Shown here one piece after another: positions 16,842-25,997 of a stretch of DNA of 64,000 bases. The notes under the pieces were generated by a model that was not told the origin of the DNA, made no database searches, and worked only from the letters and a program-made list of their open reading frames with translations. Numbering within the stretch: position 1 is the first letter of the stretch; the number at the start of each line of letters is the position of its first letter. The translations under genes and the position numbers were made by a program. This DNA comes from Roseomonas haemaphysalidis (GTDB taxonomy: Bacteria; Pseudomonadota; Alphaproteobacteria; Acetobacterales; Acetobacteraceae), in the NCBI RefSeq assembly GCF_017355405.1, contig NZ_CP061179.1, positions 1 to 64,000 on the forward strand, written 5' to 3'.

Positions 16842-17630
16842 TCAGCTCAGCATCACGGCGGGAAGCTCCGTGCCGTTGTAGCGCTTGAAGATCTCGCCCA
16901 GCTTGCCGTTACGCAGATTGGCGTGCACCCATTCGTTGACCGCGACGCGCAGCTTGTCCTCGCCCTTGCGCAGGCCGATGGCATAGGGGTTGGTGCGCAT
17001 CACCAGCTTGACCTCGAACTGCCGCCCGCCGCCGCGCTTGTTGGCGGCATCCATGATCTGCGGCGAGGTCGCCATGATATCGACCTGCCCGGACACCAGT
17101 GCCGTGATCAGCGTCGCGTCGTCATCGAAGCGCACGATCTGCGCACCGGTGTTGCGGTCAGTGAATTCCTTGTCGTTGGAGCTGCCACGCGTCGTGCCGA
17201 CACGTTTGCCCGCCAGCACCGCGTAGTCCTTGATCTCCATGCCGCGTGGCGCCGCCACCACGACCTGGATGACGCCATAGGGGTCAGAGAAATCAACCAC
17301 CCGCTTGCGCTCCTCCGTCACGGAAAATGACGCGATCACCAGGTCCGCCTTGTTGGTCAGCAGCACGGGAATGCGGTTGGGCGCCGTGGTTTGCAGCAGC
17401 TCCAATTCCACGCCCCAGTCCTTGGCCAGCAGCCGCGAGGTCTCGACATCCGAGCCGGTGGGCTGCATCTGCGCGTCCGTCATGCCGAAGGGCGGTGAGC
17501 CCAGGTCCAGCGCAACGGTCAGCTTTTTGCGCGCCCGGATGGTATCCAGCGTATCGGCCATCGCCGGGCGGGCGAGGCCGGACGCGATGACGAGCCCGGC
17601 GCCGGCGCCGAGCAGGGTCCTGCGGTTCAT
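16842..17630 (-). CDS. family 3 extracellular solute-binding protein
   Basis: 262 residues with a Tat- or Sec-like signal (MNRRTLLGAGAGLVIASG, cleavage near PAMA). Family 3 signatures of polar amino acid receptors follow: LDLGSPPFGMTD, then DLVIASFSVTEERKRVVDFSDPY and AVLAGKRVGTTRGSSNDKE. It should bind a small polar ligand in the periplasm. No permease or ATPase gene is adjacent. It is the last gene of a minus-strand run with GntR, enolase-superfamily and MFS genes, suggesting shared induction. Confidence 0.85.
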   Translation of the reverse strand: MNRRTLLGAGAGLVIASGLARPAMADTLDTIRARKKLTVALDLGSPPFGMTDAQMQPTGSDVETSRLLAKDWGVELELLQTTAPNRIPVLLTNKADLVIASFSVTEERKRVVDFSDPYGVIQVVVAAPRGMEIKDYAVLAGKRVGTTRGSSNDKEFTDRNTGAQIVRFDDDATLITALVSGQVDIMATSPQIMDAANKRGGGRQFEVKLVMRTNPYAIGLRKGEDKLRVAVNEWVHANLRNGKLGEIFKRYNGTELPAVMLS

Positions 17631-17678
17631 TCCTGTGATCCTCCGTGTTGCGGCCGAGGTGGTCGCGCGGCCGTCGCG

Positions 17679-18377
17679 TCAGGAAAAGATGTCGGAATGC
17701 CGGGTGAACAGCGTTTCCCGGAAGTCTTCCAGCATCCTGAGATGGGTGCGCAGCAGCGCTTCCGTTTGTGGAACGTCGTTGCGGCGGATGGCGGCCAGGA
17801 TGGCGCGGTGGTGCTCCACCGCTTCCGCCTCGTGCCGCGCCTCGCGCAGTTCCAGAAAGCGCAGCCGGTTGAGGTGTGCGCGCATGTGGTTGACGATGCC
17901 CAGCAGCGTGCTGTTGCCGGACAGGCGGATGACGGTGTTGTGGAAGTCCTCGTCCAGCCGCATGAAGCCCAGGTGGTCGTCCTGGCGGACGGCTTCCGTT
18001 TGTGCGGCGATGCACCGCTCCACCGCACCGGCCGCGCGCCGGTGGTCCGGGTTCACCTCGTCCCAGCGGCGCGCCACCTCGGCGAAGGCGCCGATTTCGA
18101 GGGTTTCGCGCACGAACTGGGCTTCCCGCACCTTGGCGGCGGACAGCATCGATACCTGCGCGCCGCGCTGTGGCAGGATGCGCAGCAGGTCCTCCTGCGC
18201 CAGGCGGAAGAAAGCCTGGCGCACCGGAGTGCGGCTGACATCGAACTCCGCGGCCACGGCGTTCTCCGAGATCATCGCGCCGGGTCGCAGGGCCAGCGAC
18301 ACGATGCGGCGGCGCAGCTCCTCATAGATCACGCCGTCCAGCGTTTGCCGCTCGGCCAACAGGTCCCCGGCCCGCAT
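17679..18377 (-). CDS. GntR family regulator with FCD effector domain
   Basis: 232 residues. The N-terminal winged helix (about 15-80) contains ISENAVAAEFDVSRTPVRQAFFRLAQEDLL, the GntR recognition segment. The C-terminal helical FCD domain has DEDFHNTVIRLSGN and HHRAILAAIRRND, which supply metal- or ligand-binding Asp and His residues. FadR/FCD regulators usually repress acid-sugar catabolic operons. It begins 7 bp after the stop of the enolase-superfamily gene, so it is co-transcribed with it. A likely operator is the palindrome at 19557-19574. Confidence 0.88.
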   Translation of the reverse strand: MRAGDLLAERQTLDGVIYEELRRRIVSLALRPGAMISENAVAAEFDVSRTPVRQAFFRLAQEDLLRILPQRGAQVSMLSAAKVREAQFVRETLEIGAFAEVARRWDEVNPDHRRAAGAVERCIAAQTEAVRQDDHLGFMRLDEDFHNTVIRLSGNSTLLGIVNHMRAHLNRLRFLELREARHEAEAVEHHRAILAAIRRNDVPQTEALLRTHLRMLEDFRETLFTRHSDIFS

Positions 18378-18384
18378 GGCGGCG

Positions 18385-19521
18385 CTACTTGCTGCCGCCG
18401 GAGAAGCTGCCTCGCACGCGCTCTGGCGTCAGCGCATGGGCCTGCACGGCATCCCAGTTCAGCACGATGCCATGGCCCGGTCGCTCGCTCGGAACGCCCA
18501 TCCCGTCTTCGACGCGGATCGGCTCCTGTAACAGGCCAAGCTCGGTCAGGCTGCCGCCAACCACGTCCTCAAGCATGAAGGCATTCTGTACCCCGCACAG
18601 CAAGGGCAGCGACAGTTCCATCATGTAGTGTGGTGCGACCGGCTTGCCGAAGGCATTGGCCATGTGCGCGATCTTCAGCCATTCCGTGATGCCGCCGACA
18701 AAGGCGACGTCGGCCTGCACATAGTCTACCGCCTCGGCCCGCAGGTACTGCAGCACCTGTTGCTTGCTGTAGAGGCTTTCCCCCAGCGCGATGGGCGTGC
18801 GGATCGCGCGCTTCAACGCGGCATGCGCTTCCACGTCCTGATACAGCGTCGGCTCCTCGATCCAGCCGAGGCCGAGGCCGTCCAACCGCGCGCCGTTGAC
18901 CAGCGCTTCGGAAGCGCTCCACTTCTGGTTCAGGTCCACCAGCAGCCTGCCGCCACGGCCCAGTCGCTCCTGCACCCGGCGGATGCGCTCGATATCCTCC
19001 TCGATGTCGTCGCGGCCGATCTTGATCTTCACGGTGTTGAAGCCGCGCGCCTTGTAGTCGTCCACGCGGCGCAAGAGGTCAGCCACGGTATCGGCGCTGC
19101 TGAGGTTGATCTCGCTGACATAGGCAGGAACCCGATCCCGAGCCCCGCCCAGCAGCTTGTGCAGCGGCAGGCCGTGATGCTGGGCGATCACGTCCCAGAC
19201 CGCGATGTCGATCGCGGCCATCGCCATGGAGTTGACGCCGAGCCCGAGGCGCCGGGACTGCCGGTGCATGCGTGCCCAGATGCGCTCGTAGTCCAGCGCA
19301 TCCATGCCGACCACAAGGTTGGCCAGGTAATCTTCGATCAGGGCCTGGATGGCGGTGCCGCCGATGTCCACCGTGTAGCTGATGCCCGTGCCGGTCAGGC
19401 CGCTGCTGGTGCGCAACTCCACGAAGATCAGCTCCAGTCCCTGCACCTTGTTGGTCGCGTCCTCCCAAGGCGTGCTGGGCGGCAGCCGGCAGCCCTTCAC
19501 CGTGATGCTGTTGATCTTCAT
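18385..19521 (-). CDS. mandelate racemase/muconate lactonizing enzyme family protein
   Basis: 378 residues of the enolase superfamily. The N-terminal capping domain leads into the barrel with TVKIKIGRD (KxK base pair). LLVDLNQKW and WIEEPTLYQD supply Mg-ligating acids, DYVQADVAFVGGITEW the third metal ligand region, and APHYMMELS a C-terminal catalytic His. Such enzymes dehydrate or epimerise acid sugars or related carboxylates. It sits with an MFS transporter, a GntR regulator and a binding protein in one strand run. Substrate cannot be assigned. Confidence 0.85.
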   Translation of the reverse strand: MKINSITVKGCRLPPSTPWEDATNKVQGLELIFVELRTSSGLTGTGISYTVDIGGTAIQALIEDYLANLVVGMDALDYERIWARMHRQSRRLGLGVNSMAMAAIDIAVWDVIAQHHGLPLHKLLGGARDRVPAYVSEINLSSADTVADLLRRVDDYKARGFNTVKIKIGRDDIEEDIERIRRVQERLGRGGRLLVDLNQKWSASEALVNGARLDGLGLGWIEEPTLYQDVEAHAALKRAIRTPIALGESLYSKQQVLQYLRAEAVDYVQADVAFVGGITEWLKIAHMANAFGKPVAPHYMMELSLPLLCGVQNAFMLEDVVGGSLTELGLLQEPIRVEDGMGVPSERPGHGIVLNWDAVQAHALTPERVRGSFSGGSK

Positions 19522-19556
19522 GGTCTTGCTGTCACCACCCAGGCCTTATCATAAGC

Positions 19557-19574
19557 ATCCTAGTAAACTAGGAT
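19557..19574. promoter_or_regulatory. perfect 8-2-8 palindrome, candidate GntR operator
   Basis: ATCCTAGT-AA-ACTAGGAT is a perfect inverted repeat in the 92-bp gap between the MFS stop and the enolase-superfamily start, 36 bp upstream of the latter. Its length and position fit a FadR/FCD-type GntR operator, and a GntR gene lies in the same unit. The binding assignment is inference. Confidence 0.55.
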
Positions 19575-19613
19575 ACAAGTTACAAGGGAGCCACGGCGGC
19601 AGGGACTGGCGTC

Positions 19614-20867
19614 TCACCTGGACCGGCGGATGCTCAGCCAGGTCAGCGGCACCAGCGCCAGCAGCGTCGCCGCAGCGTTCACCATGAAGGCCGTGCCCAT
19701 GCCGCCCGCCAACAGCGTCACGGCACCGAATACCGGCGGCCCGACGATGTAGCCCAGGAAGATCAGGATGGTGCCACCAGCCATGGTTTCGGCGATCATG
19801 CCCGGCGGCGCCAGCCGCGCCATCTCGGCATTCTGCACGCCATTCCAGCTCGACACCGCGATGCCCGCCAGTGCCGCCAAGGCAAACACGGTCCAGGCCG
19901 GCCAGTGCGGCCCGCTGAGCGCCAGCGCGCCCGTGGCCGCCGCCGAGGCAAGCGCGCAGCAGCGCAGCACCAGCAACCCTGGCAGAACGCGGTCCGACAC
20001 CCAGCCCAGAAGCATGCGCCCACCGATGGATACCATCTGCATGGTGGCGAACAGGGCACCGGCCATGGGCAGGGTGAAATGCAACTCGATCGCCGCGTAG
20101 GTGACCAGAAAGGCGAACCACGCGCCTTGTCCGATCGCCATGCAGCAGCCGGCCAGCCCGATGGGCACCAGCCCCGGCGCCCGCCCCAGCACGGACAATG
20201 GCCGCAGCAGGTTGCCGGGGGACAGAAAGGACTTGGCATCCAGGCGGCGCGTGCGGTCCCGCCCCGCGTCCAGCCCGGCGCGCATGGGTTGCACCGCCAG
20301 GATGGACAGCACCGGCAACAGCGCGACGGCCAGGATGGCGCCACGCCAGCCCAGCGCCGCAGCGGCGAACGGCAAGGCCAAGCCGGCCAGCACGCCACCC
20401 AATGGCACCCCGGCCTGCTTGATGGAAAACAACAAGTTGCGGTGCTGCGGCGGGGCCAGGCGCTGCAAGATATCGCCGCCGCCCGACACGGAAGGGCCGT
20501 AGCACAGGCCCATCAAGAATGAACCGGCCAGCGCCGCGGCGGGCAGGGGCAGCACCAGCATCAATGCGCCCAGCACGCCCACCGCCATGCCGCCCTGCAG
20601 GCTGCGGATGGAACCGAGGCGGTAGATCAAGGGCGTACCGGCGAGGAGAAAGGCGACCGAGCCGGCGGTGTTCAACGCCGACAGCCAGCCGATCATCCCG
20701 GCCGACCAGCCGTGTGCGGCCAGCATGGGCGGTGCCAGCGTCGCCACGATGCGGGACAGGATGGTGGCCGTGGTCTGGATCACCAGAACCGCGGCGAGGG
20801 GAGCAAACCAGGGCATGGGGCGGCTGTTCTCGGCCTCGGGCGGGCGGAAAGAAGGAGACGGTCTCAT
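19614..20867 (-). CDS. major facilitator superfamily transporter
   Basis: About 417 residues with 12 predicted membrane segments. The cytoplasmic 2-3 loop carries PLIYRLGSIRSLQGG, and a charged central loop (DAGRDRTRRLDAKSF) separates the two halves. LLGWVSDRVLPGLLVLR marks the 8-9 loop. The start is uncertain: ATGs occur at 20921, 20867 and 20816, and none has a strong ribosome-binding site. It probably imports the substrate of the downstream enolase-superfamily enzyme. Confidence 0.75.
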   Translation of the reverse strand: MRPSPSFRPPEAENSRPMPWFAPLAAVLVIQTTATILSRIVATLAPPMLAAHGWSAGMIGWLSALNTAGSVAFLLAGTPLIYRLGSIRSLQGGMAVGVLGALMLVLPLPAAALAGSFLMGLCYGPSVSGGGDILQRLAPPQHRNLLFSIKQAGVPLGGVLAGLALPFAAAALGWRGAILAVALLPVLSILAVQPMRAGLDAGRDRTRRLDAKSFLSPGNLLRPLSVLGRAPGLVPIGLAGCCMAIGQGAWFAFLVTYAAIELHFTLPMAGALFATMQMVSIGGRMLLGWVSDRVLPGLLVLRCCALASAAATGALALSGPHWPAWTVFALAALAGIAVSSWNGVQNAEMARLAPPGMIAETMAGGTILIFLGYIVGPPVFGAVTLLAGGMGTAFMVNAAATLLALVPLTWLSIRRSR

Positions 20868-20994
20868 CGGGCTACGCCGCCCCCGGCTTGGCCACAAGCC
20901 ACCCGATGCCATCGCGTGCACGGCAATGCTGAAAATAGTTTGCGCTGCACAAAAAATACTTGCGGTCAGAGAAATAGGAGCTTACGGAGCGGTT

Positions 20995-21258
20995 ATGGCC
21001 CAGGGAAATCCCCCAAAGCCGGTTTCTGACGTTTCCTCCCTGAACTCGGCGGCGGTCCTTTCGGGCGCCGCCTTTCTTTTTGCCGGAACCCAGCGCTTGC
21101 AGCTCTTGTCCGAGCCGGCTTCGCCGCCGCAGGCCGTCCCCGCCCCCGTGCCGCTTCTGGCACCGGCCATGCCGCCGGCCGCCGTGGAGCAGCCGGCTCC
21201 GGCCCGCCTGCCGGATCGTGCGCTGGTCGCCTTCTGGCCGCGCGCGCTGCGGCCTTAG
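20995..21258 (+). CDS. small hypothetical protein
   Basis: An 87-residue frame starting at ATG 20995 with a GGAG 5-8 bases upstream. It has one weakly hydrophobic segment (SAAVLSGAAFLFAGT) followed by an alanine/proline-rich tail ending ALVAFWPRALRP. The composition suggests a small secreted or membrane-anchored protein. No family is recognised. It ends by overlapping the convergent thioesterase stop by 4 bp. It could be a chance frame in GC-rich DNA. Confidence 0.4.
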   Translation: MAQGNPPKPVSDVSSLNSAAVLSGAAFLFAGTQRLQLLSEPASPPQAVPAPVPLLAPAMPPAAVEQPAPARLPDRALVAFWPRALRP

Positions 21259-21662
21259 TCGGCCGGCAACGCCGTCGGCTTGCCGTCATCGTCCAGCGCG
21301 ACAAAGGTGAAGATGCCTTCGGTCACCTTTTCCGGCGGCTTGCCGCGCCCGCGCCCGCGCGCCCAGGTCTCGACCCGCACGCTGACCGAGGTGTCCCCTG
21401 TGCCCTGCAGCGCGCAATAGCAGCTCACCTCGTCGCCCACCGCGACGGGGCGCAGAAAGCGCATGGCCTCAATGGCGACGGTGGCCACCCGCCCGCCGGC
21501 GCGTTCCCCAGCGAAGGTTCCGGCCGCCAGGTCCATCTGCGACAGGGTCCAGCCGCCGAATACGTCGCCGCCCACGTTGGCGTCGCGCGGCATGGCGACG
21601 ACGCGCAATTGCGGGCCGCCGGCCGCATCCGGCGGGCGGTGGTCCGGCGCCGGGCCGGTCAC
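21255..21662 (-). CDS. acyl-CoA thioesterase (YciA-like hotdog fold)
   Basis: 135 residues with the hotdog-fold signature of YciA/ACOT-type thioesterases. PRDANVGGDVFGGWTLSQMD contains the catalytic Asn/Asp region, followed by VATVAIEAMRFLRPVAVGDEVSCYC. The enzyme hydrolyses acyl-CoA to free acid and CoA. Its ATG overlaps the stop of the preceding 101-residue gene by 4 bp, so both form one transcript. Confidence 0.85.
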   Translation of the reverse strand: MTGPAPDHRPPDAAGGPQLRVVAMPRDANVGGDVFGGWTLSQMDLAAGTFAGERAGGRVATVAIEAMRFLRPVAVGDEVSCYCALQGTGDTSVSVRVETWARGRGRGKPPEKVTEGIFTFVALDDDGKPTALPAD

Positions 21663-21964
21663 GCCCGGTCCGGCGTCAGGCCGGTTGCGTTGCAGTCGCG
21701 AAAGCTGGCGAGGGCCGCTTCCAGCATGTCATCCTCCACCTCGGCCCGCACCACGATGCGCCCGCGGCGCACCCCGTCCGGCGTGTCGCCCGCCGCGGCA
21801 TCGGCGGCATCGGCGCCGGACACCACGGTGCCCGAGCTGTTGTCCTCGCCTTCCGCCATGGCCTGCACGCGCTTGCGGTCCAGGCCCTGGTCCTGCACCA
21901 GGCGCTCAACGGCCATCTCGGCGTCGCGGCGGGTGTCGAAATAGCCGGTGATGGTTTGCGGCAT
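21659..21964 (-). CDS. small stress-protein-like hypothetical protein
   Basis: 101 residues beginning ITGYFDTRRDAEMAVERLVQ, like the first strand-helix of general-stress YflT-type or ferredoxin-like regulatory domains. An acidic middle (ADAADAAAGDTPDG) and the strand RIVVRAEVEDDMLEAALASF follow. It is probably a single alpha-beta domain. It is coupled by a 4-bp overlap to the thioesterase. No function is assigned. Confidence 0.6.
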   Translation of the reverse strand: MPQTITGYFDTRRDAEMAVERLVQDQGLDRKRVQAMAEGEDNSSGTVVSGADAADAAAGDTPDGVRRGRIVVRAEVEDDMLEAALASFRDCNATGLTPDRA

Positions 21965-22037
21965 GACGGTTCTCCCTGTGTCCCTTCCCTAGCGCCCCAG
22001 GGCGGCGAAGGATGCACCCCTGCATGCCCGCCTCGCC

Positions 22038-23738
22038 TCAGGCGGCACGGACCTCCGTGGTGAAGGCATGGACCTCGCCGGTGAGCCGCTCGGACTGCTG
22101 TGACAACTCGGCGGCGGCGGCCAGCACCTGTGCGGCGGCGGCGCCGGTTTCGTTGGCGCCGCGGCTGACCGCCCCGATGTTGCGCCCCACCGTATCGGTC
22201 GCCTGCGCCGTTTGTTGCACCGTGCGGGCGATCTCGCTGGTCGCCGCCGACTGCTCCTCGACCGCCGCCGCGATGGCCACCGTGATGGCGCTGACCTCCT
22301 CGATCGTGCCGGCGATGCCCTGGATCGCCGAGACCGCATCGCGCGTGGCGTTCTGGATCTGGCCGATCTGCTGGCCGATCTCCTCGGTCGCCCGCGCGGT
22401 CTGGCTGGCCAGCGACTTCACCTCGCTGGCGACCACGGCGAAGCCCTTGCCGGCCTCGCCGGCACGGGCCGCCTCGATCGTCGCGTTCAACGCCAGAAGG
22501 TTGGTTTGCCCCGCGATGCTGCTGATCAGCCCCACCACCTCGCCGATCCGCCCCGCAGCCTCGGCCAGCGCGCGCACCGTGTCGTCCGTGCGGCGCGCCT
22601 CGCCCACTGCCTGGCCGGCAACGCCGGACGCCTGGCTGACCTGCCGGCTGATCTCCTGGATGGAGGCGGTCAGCTCCTCGGCTGCGGCCGCGACTGTCTG
22701 CACGCCCTGTCCGGCCTCGCCGGCGGCGGTCGAAACCTCGCCTGCCTGGGCGTCGGTTTGCTCGGCGGTCGCGCGCATGCCACGGGCGGTGGCTTCCAGC
22801 TCCGTCGCGGCGGCGGACAGCACGCCCACCATGCCGCCGGCCCGTCCTTCGAAGTCCCGCACCAGTTCCGCCACCTTCTGCGCCCGCGCCTCGCGTGCCC
22901 GCCGCGCCTCGTCCTGCTCGGCCGTCAGGCGCTCCGCGGTGGCCATGTTGTCGCGGAACACCGCCACGGCCCGGGCCATGGCGCCGATCTCGTCCTGTCG
23001 CGCCAGCCCTGGGATGCCGACGCCCAGGTCGTGCTCGGCCAGCCGTCGCATCGCCGCCGTCATGGCGGCCACCGGGCCGCACACGCCGCGCACGATGGCC
23101 ACGCCGCACAGCACGCACAGCAGCACCGCCAGCACCATGGCGGCCGTCACCCACCGATATGCCGCCGCTTCCAGCGCGGCGCCGCGGTTGGCCGCGGCCA
23201 CGCCTCCGACCATGTTGAAGTTGGCCAGCTCGGCGACCGCCGCGCGCGTCGCCTGGCCGGCTTGCTGCAGCGGGCCGTCCAGCAGGGCCGCGAGCTGCGT
23301 CGCGTCGCGCCGCGCCGTAGCGGCGGCCAAGTCGCGGTCGGCCTGCTCCAGCCGGCTCCAGGCGGCCATCATGATGGCGGCCAGCCGGGTTTCCTCGCCG
23401 GCGTCGATCAGCGGGCGGTAGCGGTCCAGCGCCTGCCGCGCCTCGGCCAGTGCCGCGCGGCCAGCCCCCATGCGATCGTCCTGCCGGGCGGCGTCCGGTG
23501 TCATGGCCACGGACCGGTGGCTGGCCAGCAGCCGCTCCGTGCTGGCGGCGAACTGCCCCAGGTAGCGGGTGGACGGCAACCAGTTGTCGCGCATGTCTGC
23601 ACCAGCGGCACCCACCGCCCCCAGGCGGTCCAGCGCGAAGCCGCCGAGCGCCAGCGCGCAGCACAACACGAAGGCGAAGGCTGACAGGATCTTGGATCGG
23701 ATGGTGAAACGTTGAAACAGGCTGGCCATGGGCGGCAT
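22038..23738 (-). CDS. methyl-accepting chemotaxis protein
   Basis: 566 residues. A membrane segment lies at about residues 15-35 ([17 protein letters not shown]). A periplasmic four-helix-bundle-like region runs to about 185, and a second segment ([19 protein letters not shown]) follows. Then come a HAMP linker and the signalling domain, whose hairpin tip is [39 protein letters not shown]. It should signal through CheW/CheA. No che genes are in the window, so it would feed a chemotaxis system encoded elsewhere. Confidence 0.92.
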   Translation of the reverse strand: MPPMASLFQRFTIRSKILSAFAFVLCCALALGGFALDRLGAVGAAGADMRDNWLPSTRYLGQFAASTERLLASHRSVAMTPDAARQDDRMGAGRAALAEARQALDRYRPLIDAGEETRLAAIMMAAWSRLEQADRDLAAATARRDATQLAALLDGPLQQAGQATRAAVAELANFNMVGGVAAANRGAALEAAAYRWVTAAMVLAVLLCVLCGVAIVRGVCGPVAAMTAAMRRLAEHDLGVGIPGLARQDEIGAMARAVAVFRDNMATAERLTAEQDEARRAREARAQKVAELVRDFEGRAGGMVGVLSAAATELEATARGMRATAEQTDAQAGEVSTAAGEAGQGVQTVAAAAEELTASIQEISRQVSQASGVAGQAVGEARRTDDTVRALAEAAGRIGEVVGLISSIAGQTNLLALNATIEAARAGEAGKGFAVVASEVKSLASQTARATEEIGQQIGQIQNATRDAVSAIQGIAGTIEEVSAITVAIAAAVEEQSAATSEIARTVQQTAQATDTVGRNIGAVSRGANETGAAAAQVLAAAAELSQQSERLTGEVHAFTTEVRAA

Positions 23739-23862
23739 CTCCGGACACCGAAAAATTCGGCCTCGCGAGGATGGTGCGATTCCGTAAAGGTTTCGTGTGC
23801 ATGTGCCTCAGGCTTGGCCCGACGCGGCACAACTTCCGCCCCGCTGGCGCTTTGTGTCCGGC

Positions 23863-24930
23863 ATGACAGCCCCCGCCGACGCGCGCGCCGCGACCGCCTC
23901 CCGCTTTGCCGACGCCATCCGGGCCTTTGACCGCACCCGCCCGGTCTGGGTGCTCGGCCACAACGACGCCGACGGGCTGTCGGCCACCGCGCTGTTCGCG
24001 CGCGGCTTCCGGGCCGCGGGCTGGGAGGTGCGCACGCGCATCGTCGGGCGTGGCGAAAGCCCGTGGTCCGACAGCATGCGGTCCGAGCTGGCGGCGGAGC
24101 CGATGGGCGGGCTGGTGATCACCGATCTTGGCGTGCAGGATGCGCTGCCCCGGCCCGGCGTGCCGACCGTGGTGGTGGATCATCACGTGCCCGGCGCGCC
24201 GCCGGAGGGCGCCACGGTGATCACCGGCTTCGGGCAGGACCCTATCCCGACCGCGTCGCTGCTGGCTTTCTGGTGCGCCGGCGCCCTGGCCGACGCCGAG
24301 CCCTGGCTGTGGCTGGCCGCCGTGGGGCTGATCGGCGACATGGCGGACAAGGCGGGCTTTCCGGAGATGGAGGCGGCACGACGCTTCGGCGTCACGGCAC
24401 TGCGGGACACGGCGGCGCTGGTCAATGCACCGCGCCGCAGCGCCTCCGGCGACGCCGGCCCCGCGCTGGCGCTGCTGCTGGCCGCGGACGGGCCCAAGGA
24501 CCTGCTGGCCACCGACCGACCCGAGGCCGCCGCGCTGCTCGCCGCGCGCGCCGAGGTGAAGGCGGCACTGGACGCCGCCCGCCGCGTGGCGCCCGTGGTG
24601 CGGGGCGATGTGGCGCTGATCCGCTTCAGCTCTCCCACCCAGATCCACCCGCTGATCGCCCAGCAGTGGCGCGGCCGGTTGAAGGACAACGTCGTCATGG
24701 CGGCCAACACCGGATACCGGCCCGGCTGGGTGCACTTCGCCATCCGCTCGGCGCGCGACCGCGACCTGATTGCCTTTCTGGCCGAGCACCGGCCACCGGG
24801 GGCGGACGAGATGTACGGCTCCGGTCACCGCCAGGCGACGGGCGGCGCGTTGCGGCCGGAAAGCTGGAACAGCTTCGTCCAGGGGCTGGGCTTCGGCCCT
24901 GAGTTTTCCGTGCCGGAGCAGGCGGCGTGA
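23863..24930 (+). CDS. DHH-family phosphoesterase
   Basis: 355 residues from ATG 23863. VLGHNDADGLSATAL is DHH motif I, GLVITDLGVQ supplies motif II, and VVVDHHVPG is the DHH signature. GLIGDMADKAGF follows. A C-terminal DHHA1-like domain has YGSGHRQATGGALRPESW. Members include RecJ 5'-3' exonucleases, nanoRNases and cyclic-dinucleotide phosphodiesterases. Its stop overlaps the uvsE start by 4 bp, so a role in processing UV-nicked DNA is attractive but unproven. Confidence 0.82.
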   Translation: MTAPADARAATASRFADAIRAFDRTRPVWVLGHNDADGLSATALFARGFRAAGWEVRTRIVGRGESPWSDSMRSELAAEPMGGLVITDLGVQDALPRPGVPTVVVDHHVPGAPPEGATVITGFGQDPIPTASLLAFWCAGALADAEPWLWLAAVGLIGDMADKAGFPEMEAARRFGVTALRDTAALVNAPRRSASGDAGPALALLLAADGPKDLLATDRPEAAALLAARAEVKAALDAARRVAPVVRGDVALIRFSSPTQIHPLIAQQWRGRLKDNVVMAANTGYRPGWVHFAIRSARDRDLIAFLAEHRPPGADEMYGSGHRQATGGALRPESWNSFVQGLGFGPEFSVPEQAA

Positions 24931-25997
24931 GCGGCGTAGCGCCGCTGCGCCTCGGCTTTCCCGTCAAGGTGATGGGGCGGGAGGGGCTGAAAAGCAACGA
25001 CACCCGGCGCTGGCAGCAGAACCCGCACCTCAAGGTCTCGCTGGAATACATCGACGCCATCCTGGACTACCTGTCCAAGCGGCGGATCGACATGTACCGC
25101 ATGTCCTCCGACCTCGCGCCCTATGCCACGCATCCCGACATGCCGCAGTTCCACAACATGGTCGCGGAAAGCGATGCCGAGCTGCGCGCCATCGGCAAAA
25201 AGGCGCGGGAGCTGGATATCCGGCTGTCGTTCCATCCCTCGCAATACGTGTTGCTCAACAGCCCGGACCCGGAGATCACCCGCAAAAGCATCAGCGACCT
25301 GGCATCCCAGGCCGAGATGCTGGATCGCATGGAGCTGGGGCCCGAGGCGGTGATGGTGACGCATGTGGGCGGCGCCTATGGCGACGTGGAAACTTCCCGT
25401 GCCCGCTGGGCGAAGACCTGGACCACGCTGCCCGAGCACGTGAAGCGGCGGCTGGTACTGGAGCATGACGACATCCGCTTCTCGGCCGAGGACGTGCTGT
25501 GGGTGCATGGCGAAACCGGCGTGCGGCTGATCTTCGACTACCAGCACCACTGGTGCCTCAACCCCACGCAGTCGGACATGGTGGATGTGCTTCGACGCAT
25601 CCTGGCCACCTGGCCCGCAGACGCGCGGCCGAAGATTCACTTTTCTTCCCCCCGTACCGAATTGCGCGAACTGGTGAAGACGGATCGCAAAACCCGCAAG
25701 AAGACCAAGGTGCTGCGCCCGCCGGTCTGGACCGGCCACGCCGACTTCACCAATCCCTTCGAGTTCGCCCGCTTCATGCGCGATGCGGAGGGCCTGGAAT
25801 TCGACGTGATGCTGGAAGGCAAGTCCAAGGACATCTCGCTGCTGAAGCTGCGGCCGGACCTGTTGCGCTACGCACCGGACGTGGCCGCCCGCTTCGGCGT
25901 GTTTCCGGCCGAGGCGGCGGCGCTGGACGCCGAGGAGGCCGGGTTGGAAGCCGACCACGACCCGGCCGATGACCCAGACGTGGACGAGGGCGGCTAG
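24927..25997 (+). CDS. uvsE: UV damage endonuclease UvsE
   Basis: 356 residues of the UVDE TIM-barrel family. RLGFPVKVMGREGLKSND lies at the N-terminus. The metal and lesion-site segments are YRMSSDLAPYATHP, LSFHPSQYVLLNSPDPEI, VTHVGGAYGD, LVLEHDDIRFSAEDVLWV, FDYQHHWCLNP and GHADFTNPFEF. The enzyme nicks DNA immediately 5' of UV photoproducts and starts an excision pathway independent of UvrABC. The acidic C-terminal tail is low complexity. It is coupled to the DHH gene and converges with scpA by a 4-bp overlap. Confidence 0.92.
   Translation: MSGVAPLRLGFPVKVMGREGLKSNDTRRWQQNPHLKVSLEYIDAILDYLSKRRIDMYRMSSDLAPYATHPDMPQFHNMVAESDAELRAIGKKARELDIRLSFHPSQYVLLNSPDPEITRKSISDLASQAEMLDRMELGPEAVMVTHVGGAYGDVETSRARWAKTWTTLPEHVKRRLVLEHDDIRFSAEDVLWVHGETGVRLIFDYQHHWCLNPTQSDMVDVLRRILATWPADARPKIHFSSPRTELRELVKTDRKTRKKTKVLRPPVWTGHADFTNPFEFARFMRDAEGLEFDVMLEGKSKDISLLKLRPDLLRYAPDVAARFGVFPAEAAALDAEEAGLEADHDPADDPDVDEGG

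Noticed and set aside
21676..24828. A 1050-codon open frame on the minus strand
   Set aside because: It runs antisense through the DHH gene and in another frame through the chemoreceptor, has Gly/Arg-rich shadow composition and no domain. The same applies to the long minus-strand frames at 48803-51154 and 56450-58891.
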